Source: Rhodococcus opacus (GTDB taxonomy: Bacteria; Actinomycetota; Actinomycetes; Mycobacteriales; Mycobacteriaceae). From it: a stretch of DNA of 45,780 bases. The stretch lies in the NCBI RefSeq assembly GCF_012396235.1, contig NZ_JAAXPA010000043.1, positions 1 through 45,780 on the forward strand. Reading direction: 5' to 3'. The position numbers and the translations under genes were made by a program. Shown piece by piece: positions 1 to 8,475 of the stretch. The stretch's first letter is position 1. Each line of letters opens with the position of its first letter. The notes beneath the pieces were generated by a model, which did not search any database, was not told the origin of the DNA, and saw only the letters and a list, made by a program, of their open reading frames with translations.

Positions 1-60
1 GACGACGCCGGGCGTAAGGTTGTCAGCTACGACTTCGCGCTCGATCCCGCCGCGGACTGA
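1..60 (+). CDS. 3' end of an unidentified protein (partial)
   Basis: Only the last 19 codons are inside the window, reading DDAGRKVVSYDFALDPAAD and ending in TGA. The frame is open from base 1 and is followed at once by a strong hairpin, as expected for a gene end. Too little remains to name a family. Confidence 0.5.
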   Translation, partial: DDAGRKVVSYDFALDPAAD

Positions 61-70
61 GACACCACCC

Positions 71-108
71 TCCCCCGGGCGACGCGAAAGATCGTGTCGC
101 CCGGGGGA
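71..108 (+). terminator. Intrinsic-type hairpin terminator
   Basis: A 13-bp perfect stem (arms 71-83 and 96-108, TCCCCCGGGCGAC and its complement) with a 12-nt loop lies 10 nt after the upstream stop codon and 23 nt before the next start. There is no U-tract, which is common in high-GC actinobacteria. It probably ends the upstream transcript; attenuation of the next gene is an alternative. Confidence 0.65.
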
Positions 109-131
109 TCGACGTTTGTGGAGGAATCATC

Positions 132-926
132 ATGCCGAGCACATCACCGGTGCGGTCAACGGAATTCGTGCACACCGCGACGGCCGTGATCGAGGTCGTC
201 GTCGAGGGCAGCGGTCCGTCGGTGATCCTGCTGCCTTCGCTCGGGCGCGAGTCGTACGACTACGACGACGTCGCGAGTGGACTCGCGCAGAACGGCTTCC
301 GGGTCTCCCGACCCCAGCCGCGTGGCATCGGCCGGAGCACGGGACCATTGGAGAACATCACGTTGCGCGACCTGGCCGCCGACATCGGAGCGGTGATCGA
401 GGCGCAGGACAACGGTGCGGCCGTCGTTCTCGGTCATGCCTTCGGGCACTACGTCGCCCGGATGCTCGCCGCCGACCGGCCCGACCTGGTGCGCGGCGTC
501 GTCGTGGCTGCGGCGGGCGCCCGCAACTACCCGGCCGCACTGACGGCGCTGGCGGTCAAATGCTCCGATTCCTCACTGCCCGACGAAGAGCGGATCGGCT
601 ACCTGCAGATCGGATTCTTCGCCCCCGGCAACGATCCGAGGGAGTGGCTCACCGGTTGGTATCCGGAGGTGTCGAAGCGGCAGCTCGCCGCCTCGTCCGC
701 CACACCCAAGGAGGAGTGGTGGGATGTCGCGCACCAGCCGATCCTGGATCTGCAGTCCGCTCTCGATCCGTTCCGCCCGCGTGAGACGGAGAACGAATTG
801 CGGGATCGGTTCGGCGAATTGGTTACCGTGACCGTCGTGCCGAACGCGAGCCATGCGCTGATGCCGGAAGCGCCCGCACAGGTTGTGCGGGCGCTCACCG
901 ACTGGATTCGGGCTCTCGACAGCTGA
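132..926 (+). CDS. Alpha/beta-hydrolase fold protein with Ala at the nucleophile position
   Basis: A 264-aa alpha/beta-hydrolase. The start ATG follows GAGGAATCATC, a good ribosome binding site. The oxyanion/strand-turn region (LLPSLGRES, about 33-41), the nucleophile elbow GHAFGH (101-106) and the C-terminal histidine in NASHALMPE (about 242) are all recognisable. The elbow normally reads G-x-S-x-G; here residue 103 is Ala, so ordinary serine-hydrolase chemistry is not expected. Similar GHAFG proteins exist, to my recollection, as a subfamily, so this may be a natural variant rather than decay. It converges on the thiolase gene, leaving 4 nt between the stop codons. Its substrate is unknown. 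Confidence 0.85.
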   Translation: MPSTSPVRSTEFVHTATAVIEVVVEGSGPSVILLPSLGRESYDYDDVASGLAQNGFRVSRPQPRGIGRSTGPLENITLRDLAADIGAVIEAQDNGAAVVLGHAFGHYVARMLAADRPDLVRGVVVAAAGARNYPAALTALAVKCSDSSLPDEERIGYLQIGFFAPGNDPREWLTGWYPEVSKRQLAASSATPKEEWWDVAHQPILDLQSALDPFRPRETENELRDRFGELVTVTVVPNASHALMPEAPAQVVRALTDWIRALDS

Positions 927-930
927 GCTG

Positions 931-2166
931 TCAGACCCTTTCGAAGATGGCGGTCAGCCCCTGGCCACCGCCGATGCACATAGTCTCCAGGCCGTAACGG
1001 ACTCCGCGACGGTCCATCTCGCGCAGCAGTGTGGTGAGGATCCGCACTCCCGTCGCGCCGACGGGGTGCCCGAGCGAGATTCCCGAGCCGTTGACATTGG
1101 TGCGGTCGAAATCCTGTGCACCGAAGTTCCATTCGCGCGTGACAGCCAGCGCCTGTGCGGCAAAGGCCTCGTTCAGTTCGATGAGGTCGATGTCGGCGAG
1201 GGTCAGCCCGGCGCGTTTCAGGGCCCGTTCGGTGGACGGCACCGGTCCGATGCCCATCTCGGACGGCTCCACCCCCGCGACCGCCCAGGTGACCAGGCGT
1301 GCGAGGGGCCGGAGCCCCAGACGCTCCGCCTCCGCCCGGGTGGTGACGAGGCATGCTGCCGCACCGTCGTTCTGCCCGCTGGCGTTGCCGGCGGTGACGG
1401 TCGCGTCGGGGTCGGTGGCGCCCATGATGGGCCGCAACCGAGCGAGCGACTCGATTGTCGTGTCGGCACGGGGGTGCTCGTCCCGATCGACGACCTGCGG
1501 ATCGCCCTTCCGGACGGGAACTTCCACCGGCACGATCTCCTCGGCAAACTTTCCCGAGTCGATCGCGGCGACCGCCCGCCGGTGGGAACTCACCGCGAGC
1601 TCGTCCTGCTCTCGACGGCTGATGTCGTACTTGCGGCGCAGGTTCTCCGCCGTCTCGAGCATGCCGCCCGGCACCGGATAGTTGCGTCCGCCTGCGGTGA
1701 CACGACCGCGGGCGAGCCTGTCGAGGAGCGCTGCCGGCGCACCTTTGGCTCCCCAGCGCATCGACTCCGTGTAGTACTCGGCGCGGCTCATCGATTCCAC
1801 GCCGCCGGCGATCACCAGCTCGGCGATCCCCGTCTGCACCCGCATCGCCGCGTCGAGCACGGCCTGCAGACCGGATCCGCAACGACGGTCGAGTTGCTGA
1901 CCGGGAACCGTCACCGGCATTCCCGCGTCCAGGGCCACGACGCGGCCGATGGCAGGCGCCTCACCGTTTGGGTAGCACTGACCGAAGATCACGTCGTCGA
2001 CGCGGCCCGGATCCACCTTCGTCCGCGTGAGCAGTTCGGACACCACCCGAGCGCCGAGGTCGGCGGCGGGCGCGTCCTTGAACTGCCCGCCGTATCGGCC
2101 GACGGGGGTGCGCAGGGGCTCGCAGACGACGACGTCGTCCGCCTGGGCATTCGTACTTTCAGGCAC
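931..2166 (-). CDS. Thiolase (acetyl-CoA acetyltransferase family)
   Basis: A thiolase of about 411 aa that would carry out the CoA-dependent cleavage ending a beta-oxidation-like cycle. All three catalytic positions are present: the nucleophile in DRRCGSGLQ (Cys96), GHPVGATG (His367) and the acid/base in CIGGGQG (Cys397). The chosen start is GTG at 2166, which overlaps the end of the acyl-CoA ligase gene by 8 nt and has AAGGGA about 8 nt upstream. An in-frame ATG at 2211 would add 15 residues and overlap the ligase more deeply. This is the last gene of a five-gene minus-strand operon; the thiolase would release acetyl-CoA or propionyl-CoA from the acid handled by the upstream enzymes. Confidence 0.93.
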   Translation of the reverse strand: MPESTNAQADDVVVCEPLRTPVGRYGGQFKDAPAADLGARVVSELLTRTKVDPGRVDDVIFGQCYPNGEAPAIGRVVALDAGMPVTVPGQQLDRRCGSGLQAVLDAAMRVQTGIAELVIAGGVESMSRAEYYTESMRWGAKGAPAALLDRLARGRVTAGGRNYPVPGGMLETAENLRRKYDISRREQDELAVSSHRRAVAAIDSGKFAEEIVPVEVPVRKGDPQVVDRDEHPRADTTIESLARLRPIMGATDPDATVTAGNASGQNDGAAACLVTTRAEAERLGLRPLARLVTWAVAGVEPSEMGIGPVPSTERALKRAGLTLADIDLIELNEAFAAQALAVTREWNFGAQDFDRTNVNGSGISLGHPVGATGVRILTTLLREMDRRGVRYGLETMCIGGGQGLTAIFERV

Positions 2167-3865
2167 TGCGGAAATCCCTTTCGTGATCGGTCCAGCGCTG
2201 CGCCCATTCACGCAGTTCGACCGCTCGGATCTTGGCTCCGTTGCCGCCCACGGTGGTCGGCATTTCCTCGATCACGTGCACCGCGGCGGGAACCTTGAAC
2301 GCCGCCAGCGACTCTGCGCACCAGGCCCTGAGCTCGGCGGCGCCGGCCGACGTGTCTTCGGTGGGAACGACGAACGCCACGGCCTCGGTGTATCCGCCGG
2401 TGCCGGTGATGCCCACGACCTTCGTCAGGTGGACGGCGTCGTGTTCCGCCAGCCGGTGCTCGATCTCGGCGGGGTCCACCAGGAACCCGCGTAGCCGGAG
2501 CACGTCCCCCATTCGGCATACATACGTATAGCCTCCGTCGCCGGTCGCGACGGCAAGGTCGCCGCTGCGGAACCACCCGTCCCTCGTGAACGCCCGTGCG
2601 GCCGCATCCGGATTGCCGAGGTAGGCGTCGACGACGTTCGGTCCGCGCACCTGAAGCTCACCCTGCTCACCGTCCGGAAGGACCGAGTCGTCGAGCGGAT
2701 CGACGATGCGAACCTCGATGCCGGATTCGACCGGGCGCCCACCGCCGTTCCAGCGCAGGGATTCCGGGTCCGCGGCATCCCACAGCAGCATCAGGGCGAA
2801 CACCTCGGACGACCCGAAGACGCCCGTGGTGACGGCACCGAACTCGTCACGCACCCACGCGGCCACCTCGTGCGAGCGGCCGAGGAAGTCGGCGATGCCG
2901 AGGCGCTTCAACGACGACAGGTCGGCACGGTTACCCGCGTGCCACGTGTCGTGGAGCCGGGTGAAGAGATCGTCGCCGCCGACGACGTGCGTGACCTTCA
3001 GCGACTCCATCCGGGCCAGCGTGACCGCGGCGTCGAAGACGGGCTCCATCAGCAGCGTACCGCCGCCTGCGAGAGTGGCCAGGGCAGTGCTGTATCCGAA
3101 CACCCCCGACACCGGCAGCACGCACAGGGTGACGTCTCCCGGTTCGACGGCAAGGACGACGGCGTCGGCTCGCGCGTGCCGGACCACCGCCGATTCGCGA
3201 TGGGCTGCGAGTTTGGGAACACCGGTGGATCCGGATGTCGTGAACGCGACCGCGAGCACGTCGTCCGGGGCAGCCCGCTCACCCGCAGCGGTGATGGTCG
3301 CCATGTCGGGTGTCACCGGCACCTGGACGGTGCCGGTGTCCGCGCTGCCCGCTGTCCAGGCGCCACCGCCGAGGTCGAATCGCGCCGGGTCGGGGGCGTC
3401 GCCCGTCGTTCCGGGACCGCGCACGACGGCGACTGCCGGCGCCGGGAGGTCGAGGGAGTGCTGTGCCTCTCCGAGTCGTCCGAACAGGTCGAGACCGTGG
3501 AAGTGATCGGCCACGGCGACCACCGCGGGGCGCGCCGAGGTGAGAATGTGTGCGATCTCGTGGGTGTTGTACCGGGTGTTGACGCCGATGACGTGTGCAC
3601 CCACGGCGGACGCGGCGAGTTGCCAGACGATCGCGTCCGACCAGTTCGGCAGCAGGACGGCCACACACTGGCCGCGCCGGACGCCGACGCGCAGGAGTTC
3701 CGACTTCAGGCCGTCGACGCGGGCTCGGAGTTCGCTGCGGCTGGTGACGATCGGCTCGCCGTCGACGACGTCGAGGGCGGCAGCGGCACCCGGGTCGGCG
3801 GTCACGAGTTCGTCGAGCAGCGAGGCGAGTGTGTCACGACGCGTCGCCGTGTCGTGCGCCGTCAC
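2159..3865 (-). CDS. AMP-dependent acyl-CoA synthetase/ligase
   Basis: A 568-aa ANL-superfamily enzyme that would activate a carboxylic acid to its CoA thioester via an acyl-adenylate. Visible motifs are the P-loop-like TTSGSTGVPK (209-218), the C-terminal hinge region around GDVLRLRGFLVDPAEIE, and the adenylation lysine in the GNGAKIRA segment near the C-terminus. The start is GTG at 3865, forming a GTGA 4-nt overlap with the stop of the upstream hydrolase; the open frame runs further upstream but only as low-complexity shadow sequence. It is the fourth gene of the operon and probably provides its CoA substrate. Substrate class cannot be read from the sequence. Confidence 0.92.
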   Translation of the reverse strand: MTAHDTATRRDTLASLLDELVTADPGAAAALDVVDGEPIVTSRSELRARVDGLKSELLRVGVRRGQCVAVLLPNWSDAIVWQLAASAVGAHVIGVNTRYNTHEIAHILTSARPAVVAVADHFHGLDLFGRLGEAQHSLDLPAPAVAVVRGPGTTGDAPDPARFDLGGGAWTAGSADTGTVQVPVTPDMATITAAGERAAPDDVLAVAFTTSGSTGVPKLAAHRESAVVRHARADAVVLAVEPGDVTLCVLPVSGVFGYSTALATLAGGGTLLMEPVFDAAVTLARMESLKVTHVVGGDDLFTRLHDTWHAGNRADLSSLKRLGIADFLGRSHEVAAWVRDEFGAVTTGVFGSSEVFALMLLWDAADPESLRWNGGGRPVESGIEVRIVDPLDDSVLPDGEQGELQVRGPNVVDAYLGNPDAAARAFTRDGWFRSGDLAVATGDGGYTYVCRMGDVLRLRGFLVDPAEIEHRLAEHDAVHLTKVVGITGTGGYTEAVAFVVPTEDTSAGAAELRAWCAESLAAFKVPAAVHVIEEMPTTVGGNGAKIRAVELREWAQRWTDHERDFRSA

Positions 3866-4710
3866 GAGAGCACCACCGCCGCACGCAGATCGGTCAACCA
3901 CTCGTCCGCCATCGAGGCGAAATCGTCGATCTCCTCCATGGGGTAGTGGCCGATGCCCTCGAGCAGAGTGAACGACGCAAGTCCGGGACGGGCGGCGTCG
4001 AGTGCCGACACGGTTTGCTCGACGCGTCCGGCGTCGATCCACGGATCCTGCGCTCCGGCGACGAGTCTGAGAGGACAGGTGATCTCGGCGATCCGGTCGC
4101 GCACGTCGTGCGTGCCCCAGCCGATCAGGTCGGAGGACGAGATCTCCGGGTCCTCACGCTTGTGCATCGTGGCGATCAGGTGCGCCTTCGCCTCGGGCAC
4201 GGTATGTCCGACGGAGGCGAGCGTGCCCAGGTAGGTGCGGTCGGCGCGGCTGGGCCCGGCGACATCCTCGAGTTCGCGGCGCAGCCCACCCACGTTGACG
4301 CGGCCGGGACCGGCCTCCGCTGCCATCGCAATCGCTCCGGCCAGCGGCCTCGACGACCGCGTGGCGAGCTCGAGTGTCAGCTTGCCACCGATGGAACACC
4401 CGACGACGAAGGGCCGTTCGACGGCGAGTGCGTCGAGGACCTTCCCGAGCCAGTCTCCGAACGTGACGATGCTGGTGACGGGACCGTCGACCGCGGGCTC
4501 GGAACGTCCGTGCCCCGGAAGGTCGGGGACGATCACCCGGTAGCCCCGGCTTGCCAGTTCGGACGCGACGCGCCGCCACTGGACTCCGCTCTGGCCTGCG
4601 GTGTGCAGGCACAGAACTGTGGGCGCCTCGGTGTCCGGCTGATTGTCGGGGGTGATGATCTCGACGAAGCCGAGCGCTCCGTCGATCTCCAGGTATCGGG
4701 CCTCGATCAT
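3862..4710 (-). CDS. Alpha/beta-hydrolase
   Basis: A 282-aa alpha/beta-hydrolase with a normal nucleophile elbow (GCSIGG, Ser106), an HTAGQSG oxyanion region and DLPGHGRSEP typical of C-C bond or ester hydrolases. The start ATG at 4710 has GGGAGG 7 nt upstream and overlaps the stop of the preceding gene as ATGA. It sits third in the acyl-CoA operon, so a ring-cleavage or thioester/ester hydrolase role in the same pathway is reasonable; this is inferred from context. The open frame extends to 4767, but that extension runs through a palindromic repeat. Confidence 0.88.
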   Translation of the reverse strand: MIEARYLEIDGALGFVEIITPDNQPDTEAPTVLCLHTAGQSGVQWRRVASELASRGYRVIVPDLPGHGRSEPAVDGPVTSIVTFGDWLGKVLDALAVERPFVVGCSIGGKLTLELATRSSRPLAGAIAMAAEAGPGRVNVGGLRRELEDVAGPSRADRTYLGTLASVGHTVPEAKAHLIATMHKREDPEISSSDLIGWGTHDVRDRIAEITCPLRLVAGAQDPWIDAGRVEQTVSALDAARPGLASFTLLEGIGHYPMEEIDDFASMADEWLTDLRAAVVLS

Positions 4711-5510
4711 GGCCGGGCCTCCCTTCCGCACGTGAGTGGCAAAGAGTGCCCCGACACGCTTTGCCACTCACGTGCGGCGCTGCGGGCATGGGCGATGATG
4801 ATGTCGAGTGGTTTGGTCAGGCGCAGGTACTCGTACCCGTCACCGCTGGAGGAGAATTCGCCACTGATGGCGCGGCGCATGAAATCGTTCCGTTCGGCGA
4901 ACACGAGGTCGACCCAGGTGACGGCCGGGGCGATGAGCGTGAACGTGGCCCCACCCGGGACGCGGCGGGCGACGTCGATGATCGTTCCGCGGTAGATCCG
5001 CAGCTGCAGTTCGCGGGCCCGGCCCGAGGAGTCGGTGCAACGCAGACCCACGGTGCCGTCCCACGTCGACAGTGAGGACGCGAAGGCTGTATCGGTGGAG
5101 AGGGATTCGCGGAGACGCTCTCCCCAGGCCGGTGTGCAGAAGTCGACACCGGGATCGAAACGGACGTCGGACGGTTCGGGCGAACGCCACGTCTCGATTC
5201 CCTCCTCGCGAATCGACCCGGCCTCGTCGACGAGCCGCACGTGGCGATCGAACTCGGCTCCGGTCTCGGACTGTTCGACGCGCGTGACGACGGACTCGAC
5301 GTGGACGACGTCGTCGCCCGCCACCGCGTACTGCGAATTCCATTGCAGTCCGGTGCGTGTGGCACCGGACGTCGTCGCCGGAGCGAGTACTCCCGCCACG
5401 ACGATTCCCGTCAACGACGCCTCCGGCAGCGACAGTCCGAGTTCGGAGACGCGCCGGGCGTCGCTCACAGTGCGATCGCCGACGGCGATGCTCGTGGTGA
5501 GTGTGCTCAT
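4707..5510 (-). CDS. Putative hot-dog fold / SCP2-like fusion protein
   Basis: A 267-aa protein with ATGA overlaps at both ends (start 5510 inside the acyl-CoA dehydrogenase stop; stop 4707 inside the hydrolase start). Residues about 1-125 (GDRTVSDARRVSELGLSLPE..., VVHVESVVTRVEQSETGAEF, VRLVDEAGSIREEG) read like a MaoC/hot-dog acyl-CoA binding domain. Residues about 140-250 resemble an SCP2-type lipid-binding fold (LIAPAVTWVDLVFAERNDF, GYEYLRLTKPLDII). Both assignments come from pattern reading only. The last 16 or so residues are encoded by a palindromic repeat (4726-4777), so the native C-terminus may once have been shorter. A role in binding or hydrating the pathway acyl-CoA is inferred. 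Confidence 0.7.
   Translation of the reverse strand: MSTLTTSIAVGDRTVSDARRVSELGLSLPEASLTGIVVAGVLAPATTSGATRTGLQWNSQYAVAGDDVVHVESVVTRVEQSETGAEFDRHVRLVDEAGSIREEGIETWRSPEPSDVRFDPGVDFCTPAWGERLRESLSTDTAFASSLSTWDGTVGLRCTDSSGRARELQLRIYRGTIIDVARRVPGGATFTLIAPAVTWVDLVFAERNDFMRRAISGEFSSSGDGYEYLRLTKPLDIIIAHARSAAREWQSVSGHSLPLTCGREARP
4726..4777. repeat. Palindromic repeat, family 2, copy A (inside a coding region)
   Basis: Arms of 23 bp (4726-4748 and 4755-4777, CCGCACGTGAGTGGCAAAG core) pair with one mismatch around a 6-nt loop. The ACGTGAGTGGC core recurs at 37999-38042 and 45704-45747. Here it lies within the 3' end of the hot-dog/SCP2-like gene, just upstream of the hydrolase ribosome binding site, where an mRNA hairpin could affect coupling or stability. 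Confidence 0.85.
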
Positions 5511-6700
5511 TCGCCCGCCCTTCCCAGGAGTTCGTCGGAGATGATCCGCATCTGGATCTCGCTGGTGCCCTCGAAGATCTTCGTCAACCGCGCATCGCGC
5601 CAATGCCGTTCGACCTGGAAGTCGGTGGTGTACCCGGCGCCGCCGTGAATCTGCACCGCCTCACTCGTGACCCGCTCGGCCATCTCCGTCGCCACCAACT
5701 TGCACATCGACGCCTCCAGCGAACACCGCCGGCCGGTGTCGATATCGGTGGCCACCGAGTACATCAATTGCCGGGCGGCCTCGATGTCGGCGGCCATCGT
5801 CGCGACCTTGAACCGCAGATGCTGAAAATCGGCCAACTCGTGCCCGAACTGCCTGCGGGTGTGCAGATACGCGATCGAATCCTCCAACGCGCCCCGCGCC
5901 AGACCGATCGCGCGGGCCGCGGTATGCGCCCGCCCCACCTCGAGACCGGACACCGCCAAGTAGAAGCCCTTGCCCTCCTCACCGAGCATGGACGTGGCGG
6001 GCACCCGGAAATTGTCGAACGAGAGCTCCCACGTGCTCCACCCGAAATATCCGATCTTGCGGATCTTCGTCCCGCTGATCCCTTCGGGGAACCCGCCGCG
6101 CTGCTTCTCGATCAGGAACGCGCTGATCCCGCGGTGCGGTTTCGCCGGATCTTTGTTCGGATCGGTGCGCGCGAACAGCACCAGGTAGTCGGCCTCGTCG
6201 GCGTACGTGCACCACATCTTGGTGCCGCTGATCACCCAATCGTGGCCGTCGCGGGTCGCGCGGCACGAAATGTTCGCCACATCTGATCCGGCCTCGGCCT
6301 CCGACAGGGCGTACGCGCCGAGGTACTCACCGCGGGCGACCTTCGGCAGCAGCGCCGCCTCCTGCTCCGGGGTGAATCCACCGCCCATCCCGTTACCGCG
6401 GGCCAGCAGCCCCGACACGCTCATCCACGCCCGGGACAACTCCTCCGCGACCAGGCAGTACTCGAACACCCCGAGACCGAGACCGCCGTGCTCCTCGGGG
6501 ATCATGATCCCGAAGAACCCGACCTCGGCCATCGCCTTCTTCAACGTGTCCGGGATGGTGCCCTGCACCGGGTCGAGTTCGTTCGCGACCGGGAGCACCT
6601 GCTTCATCGCGAAATCGCGTGCCAGGTCGCGGATCGCCACCCGGTCCTCGGTCAGATACCGCGGTGAGTCGGTACGCGGCTGTGACGGCCGGTGAGTCAT
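5507..6700 (-). CDS. Acyl-CoA dehydrogenase
   Basis: A 397-aa FAD-dependent acyl-CoA dehydrogenase of usual length, introducing the alpha,beta double bond. Family landmarks are GGLGLG in the N-terminal domain, YALSEAEAGSDVANI, the IRKIGYFGWSTWELSFDNFRVP middle strand, MCKLVATEMAERV, and the C-terminal EIQMRIISDELLGR. ATG at 6700 was chosen because GAGGAG lies 5 nt upstream; a GTG two codons earlier is possible. First gene of the minus-strand acyl-CoA operon, its stop overlapping the next start as ATGA. A candidate TetR operator lies at 6772-6786, about 70 bp upstream. Confidence 0.95.
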   Translation of the reverse strand: MTHRPSQPRTDSPRYLTEDRVAIRDLARDFAMKQVLPVANELDPVQGTIPDTLKKAMAEVGFFGIMIPEEHGGLGLGVFEYCLVAEELSRAWMSVSGLLARGNGMGGGFTPEQEAALLPKVARGEYLGAYALSEAEAGSDVANISCRATRDGHDWVISGTKMWCTYADEADYLVLFARTDPNKDPAKPHRGISAFLIEKQRGGFPEGISGTKIRKIGYFGWSTWELSFDNFRVPATSMLGEEGKGFYLAVSGLEVGRAHTAARAIGLARGALEDSIAYLHTRRQFGHELADFQHLRFKVATMAADIEAARQLMYSVATDIDTGRRCSLEASMCKLVATEMAERVTSEAVQIHGGAGYTTDFQVERHWRDARLTKIFEGTSEIQMRIISDELLGRAGE

Positions 6701-6771
6701 GGACACTCCTCATCCACTCGAACTACGGGGCGCGTGACTCGGGAGAACTCGCGGTTCCACACTCGGATCAC

Positions 6772-6786
6772 ATTAACGCTTGTTCA
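6772..6786 (-). promoter_or_regulatory. Candidate TetR operator of the acyl-CoA operon
   Basis: On the minus strand this reads TGAACAAGCGTTAAT. A second site, TGAACGATTGTTAAT, lies at 7585-7599 before the divergent operon. Both share TGAAC-N4-GTTAAT, an imperfect inverted repeat, and both sit close to the TetR gene between them. Assignment to that regulator is inferred. Confidence 0.55.
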
Positions 6787-6836
6787 CCCAGTACAGCACG
6801 GACGGGAACGCACCGTCAATGCCGAATCTCCCCGAT

Positions 6837-7442
6837 TCAGGCGGGACGGTATCCGACCAGGTTGAGCGCATAGACGCCGTACGAGTCCGCGACCGCCTGC
6901 GCGGACAACGGTCCGTCCGGGCGGTACCAGAGCGCGATTCCCGCGCACATGGTGAGCACCGCGGTCACCGCCTGGTGAACATGGGGGACGTCGAAGTCGC
7001 CGCCGGCCACCCCCGCCTCCGCGATGGTGACGAACAAATGCTCCTGCGCGTCGCGCGAGCCCACGACCCGTTTGCGGTCCACCTCGTCGAGGTACCGCAG
7101 TTCGGTGTTCGCCACCAGGCAGGCTTGCTGGTTGCGGGCGGTGTACAGCGAATGCGCGACCACCGCAGCCGTCCACTGCTCCGCCGGTGCGGACCCTGCC
7201 CTCCGCAGTGCGGTCCGGGTGGCGGTGAACTGCTCATCACTGGCCGACCGCAGAATCTCGACCAGGAGCTCGTCCTTGTTCTCGAAGTGGTTGTACACGT
7301 TGGCGGCGCTGCAGCCAGCACGTTTGGCGATGGTGCGCATGGTCGCCGCGTGAAAGCCGGCGGTATAGAACTCCTCCAGCGCCGCGTCCAGGATCCGCTG
7401 CCGGACGGAGGGAATCACTGCACCGCTTGACCGAGTGTTCAT
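6837..7442 (-). CDS. TetR-family transcriptional regulator
   Basis: A 201-aa TetR regulator. The N-terminal helix-turn-helix is clear (RQRILDAALEEFYTAGFHAATMRTIAKRAGCSAANVYNHFENKDELL), followed by a helical ligand-binding domain. The start at 7442 is chosen because the HTH begins about 12 residues later and the longer open frame upstream is not family-like. It lies between the acyl-CoA operon and the symporter operon, with matching candidate operators in front of each, so it plausibly represses both and responds to an acyl-CoA or the free acid. Confidence 0.9.
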   Translation of the reverse strand: MNTRSSGAVIPSVRQRILDAALEEFYTAGFHAATMRTIAKRAGCSAANVYNHFENKDELLVEILRSASDEQFTATRTALRRAGSAPAEQWTAAVVAHSLYTARNQQACLVANTELRYLDEVDRKRVVGSRDAQEHLFVTIAEAGVAGGDFDVPHVHQAVTAVLTMCAGIALWYRPDGPLSAQAVADSYGVYALNLVGYRPA

Positions 7443-7584
7443 CCCTCGGAGGGTAGGTGCCACGCGAGGCGCGGGCAATACAACCTGAAGAAAATGCAGC
7501 TCACCACGCATCACGCACGGCGGACAGGGCGAGCGGCGCACGGTGTTGACCGACGGTAGCGCGTCCGTTATGGTCCAGATCACG

Positions 7585-7599
7585 TGAACGATTGTTAAT
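7585..7599 (+). promoter_or_regulatory. Candidate TetR operator of the NTF2-symporter operon
   Basis: TGAACGATTGTTAAT matches the site at 6772-6786 in the arms TGAAC and GTTAAT. It lies 46 bp upstream of the TTG start at 7646, a position suited to repression. Confidence 0.55.
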
Positions 7600-7645
7600 T
7601 ACCGGTTCGCGCATTCCGCTCCTCACACCGTGGAGGTATGCCACC

Positions 7646-8125
7646 TTGAGCACCCTCGAAGAACGAATCCGCCGCCTCGAAGACCTGGAGGCCATCCGGT
7701 ACCTCGACGCGCAGTACTGCCGCCATCTCGACGACGGCAACTGGGACGCCCTGATGGATCTGTTCACCGACGACGGCGAATTCGACGGGCTGTCCAACCC
7801 GAAGGGCAAGAGCGAGATGCGAGCGTTCTTCGCCGGCCTCGCACCCGGCGGGCTCACCGCGTTCTGGCACTTCATCACCAACCTGGAGATCGACCTCGAC
7901 GGCGATCGCGCCACCGTCCGCTCGTTCCTGTGGCAGCCCTGCGTGTCCGACGGCAACGCCTCGATCGCCGCCGGCCGCTACACGGACGAGGCCGTCAAAG
8001 TCGACGGCCGCTGGCTGTACCGCGTCAAGCAGGTGCGCTTCCACTACTTCGGTCCGCTCACGGAGGGCTGGGACGAGAACCAGTTCGCGCTCGACTCGGC
8101 GCGACGTGCGGCGGTGAACGCGTGA
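7646..8125 (+). CDS. NTF2/SnoaL-like protein
   Basis: A 159-aa cone-fold protein. STLEERIRRLEDLEAIRYLDAQYCRHLDDGNWDALMDLFTDDGEF is the usual SnoaL_4 opening, as in dioxygenase beta subunits and small dehydratases/isomerases. The start is a TTG at 7646, supported by GGAGG 9 nt upstream; the only nearby ATG is out of frame. Its stop overlaps the DUF485 start by 4 nt. It heads a three-gene operon with the transporter, so a metabolic role on the imported acid is likely, with unknown reaction. Confidence 0.85.
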   Translation: MSTLEERIRRLEDLEAIRYLDAQYCRHLDDGNWDALMDLFTDDGEFDGLSNPKGKSEMRAFFAGLAPGGLTAFWHFITNLEIDLDGDRATVRSFLWQPCVSDGNASIAAGRYTDEAVKVDGRWLYRVKQVRFHYFGPLTEGWDENQFALDSARRAAVNA

Positions 8126-8475
8126 CCACCGAGTCCCCCGCCACCGCGGCGAGCGCAGCCGTCTGGTCACCGATCCTCGCATTGCCGGAGTTCGTCGAAC
8201 TGCGGCGACGACGCCGGGCCGTCACCACCGGACTCGGCCTGATCGCGATCGCACTGTTCTCGGGGTTTCTCGTCGGATTCGCCTTCTTCCCCGAATCCCT
8301 CGGCGACAACACGGCATTCGGCATTCCACTGTCTCTGTGGGTGGTGTTCTCCCAGTTCGCCGGCACCTGGGTGCTCGTGTACGCGTACTTCCGCCTCTCC
8401 CGTACCTTCATCCAACCCGCCGCCGATGCCGCCGTCCGGGCCATCGCGCAACGTGATCAGGAGCGTGCCTCATGA
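8122..8475 (+). CDS. DUF485 small membrane protein
   Basis: A 117-aa protein with two transmembrane segments (about 37-57 and 72-92) and the family pattern FVELRRRRRAVTTGLGLIAIALF ... LSLWVVFSQFAGTWVLVYAYFR. DUF485 (YjcH-type) proteins are encoded next to acetate/monocarboxylate symporters, as here. The GTG start at 8122 overlaps the upstream stop (GTGA), and its own stop overlaps the symporter ATG (ATGA). Likely an accessory membrane subunit. Confidence 0.9.
   Translation: MTTESPATAASAAVWSPILALPEFVELRRRRRAVTTGLGLIAIALFSGFLVGFAFFPESLGDNTAFGIPLSLWVVFSQFAGTWVLVYAYFRLSRTFIQPAADAAVRAIAQRDQERAS

Noticed and set aside
20..784. Long Arg/Pro-rich open frame on the plus strand overlapping the hydrolase
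   Set aside because: Composition is that of an out-of-frame shadow in high-GC DNA; the 132-926 frame has family motifs and a ribosome binding site.
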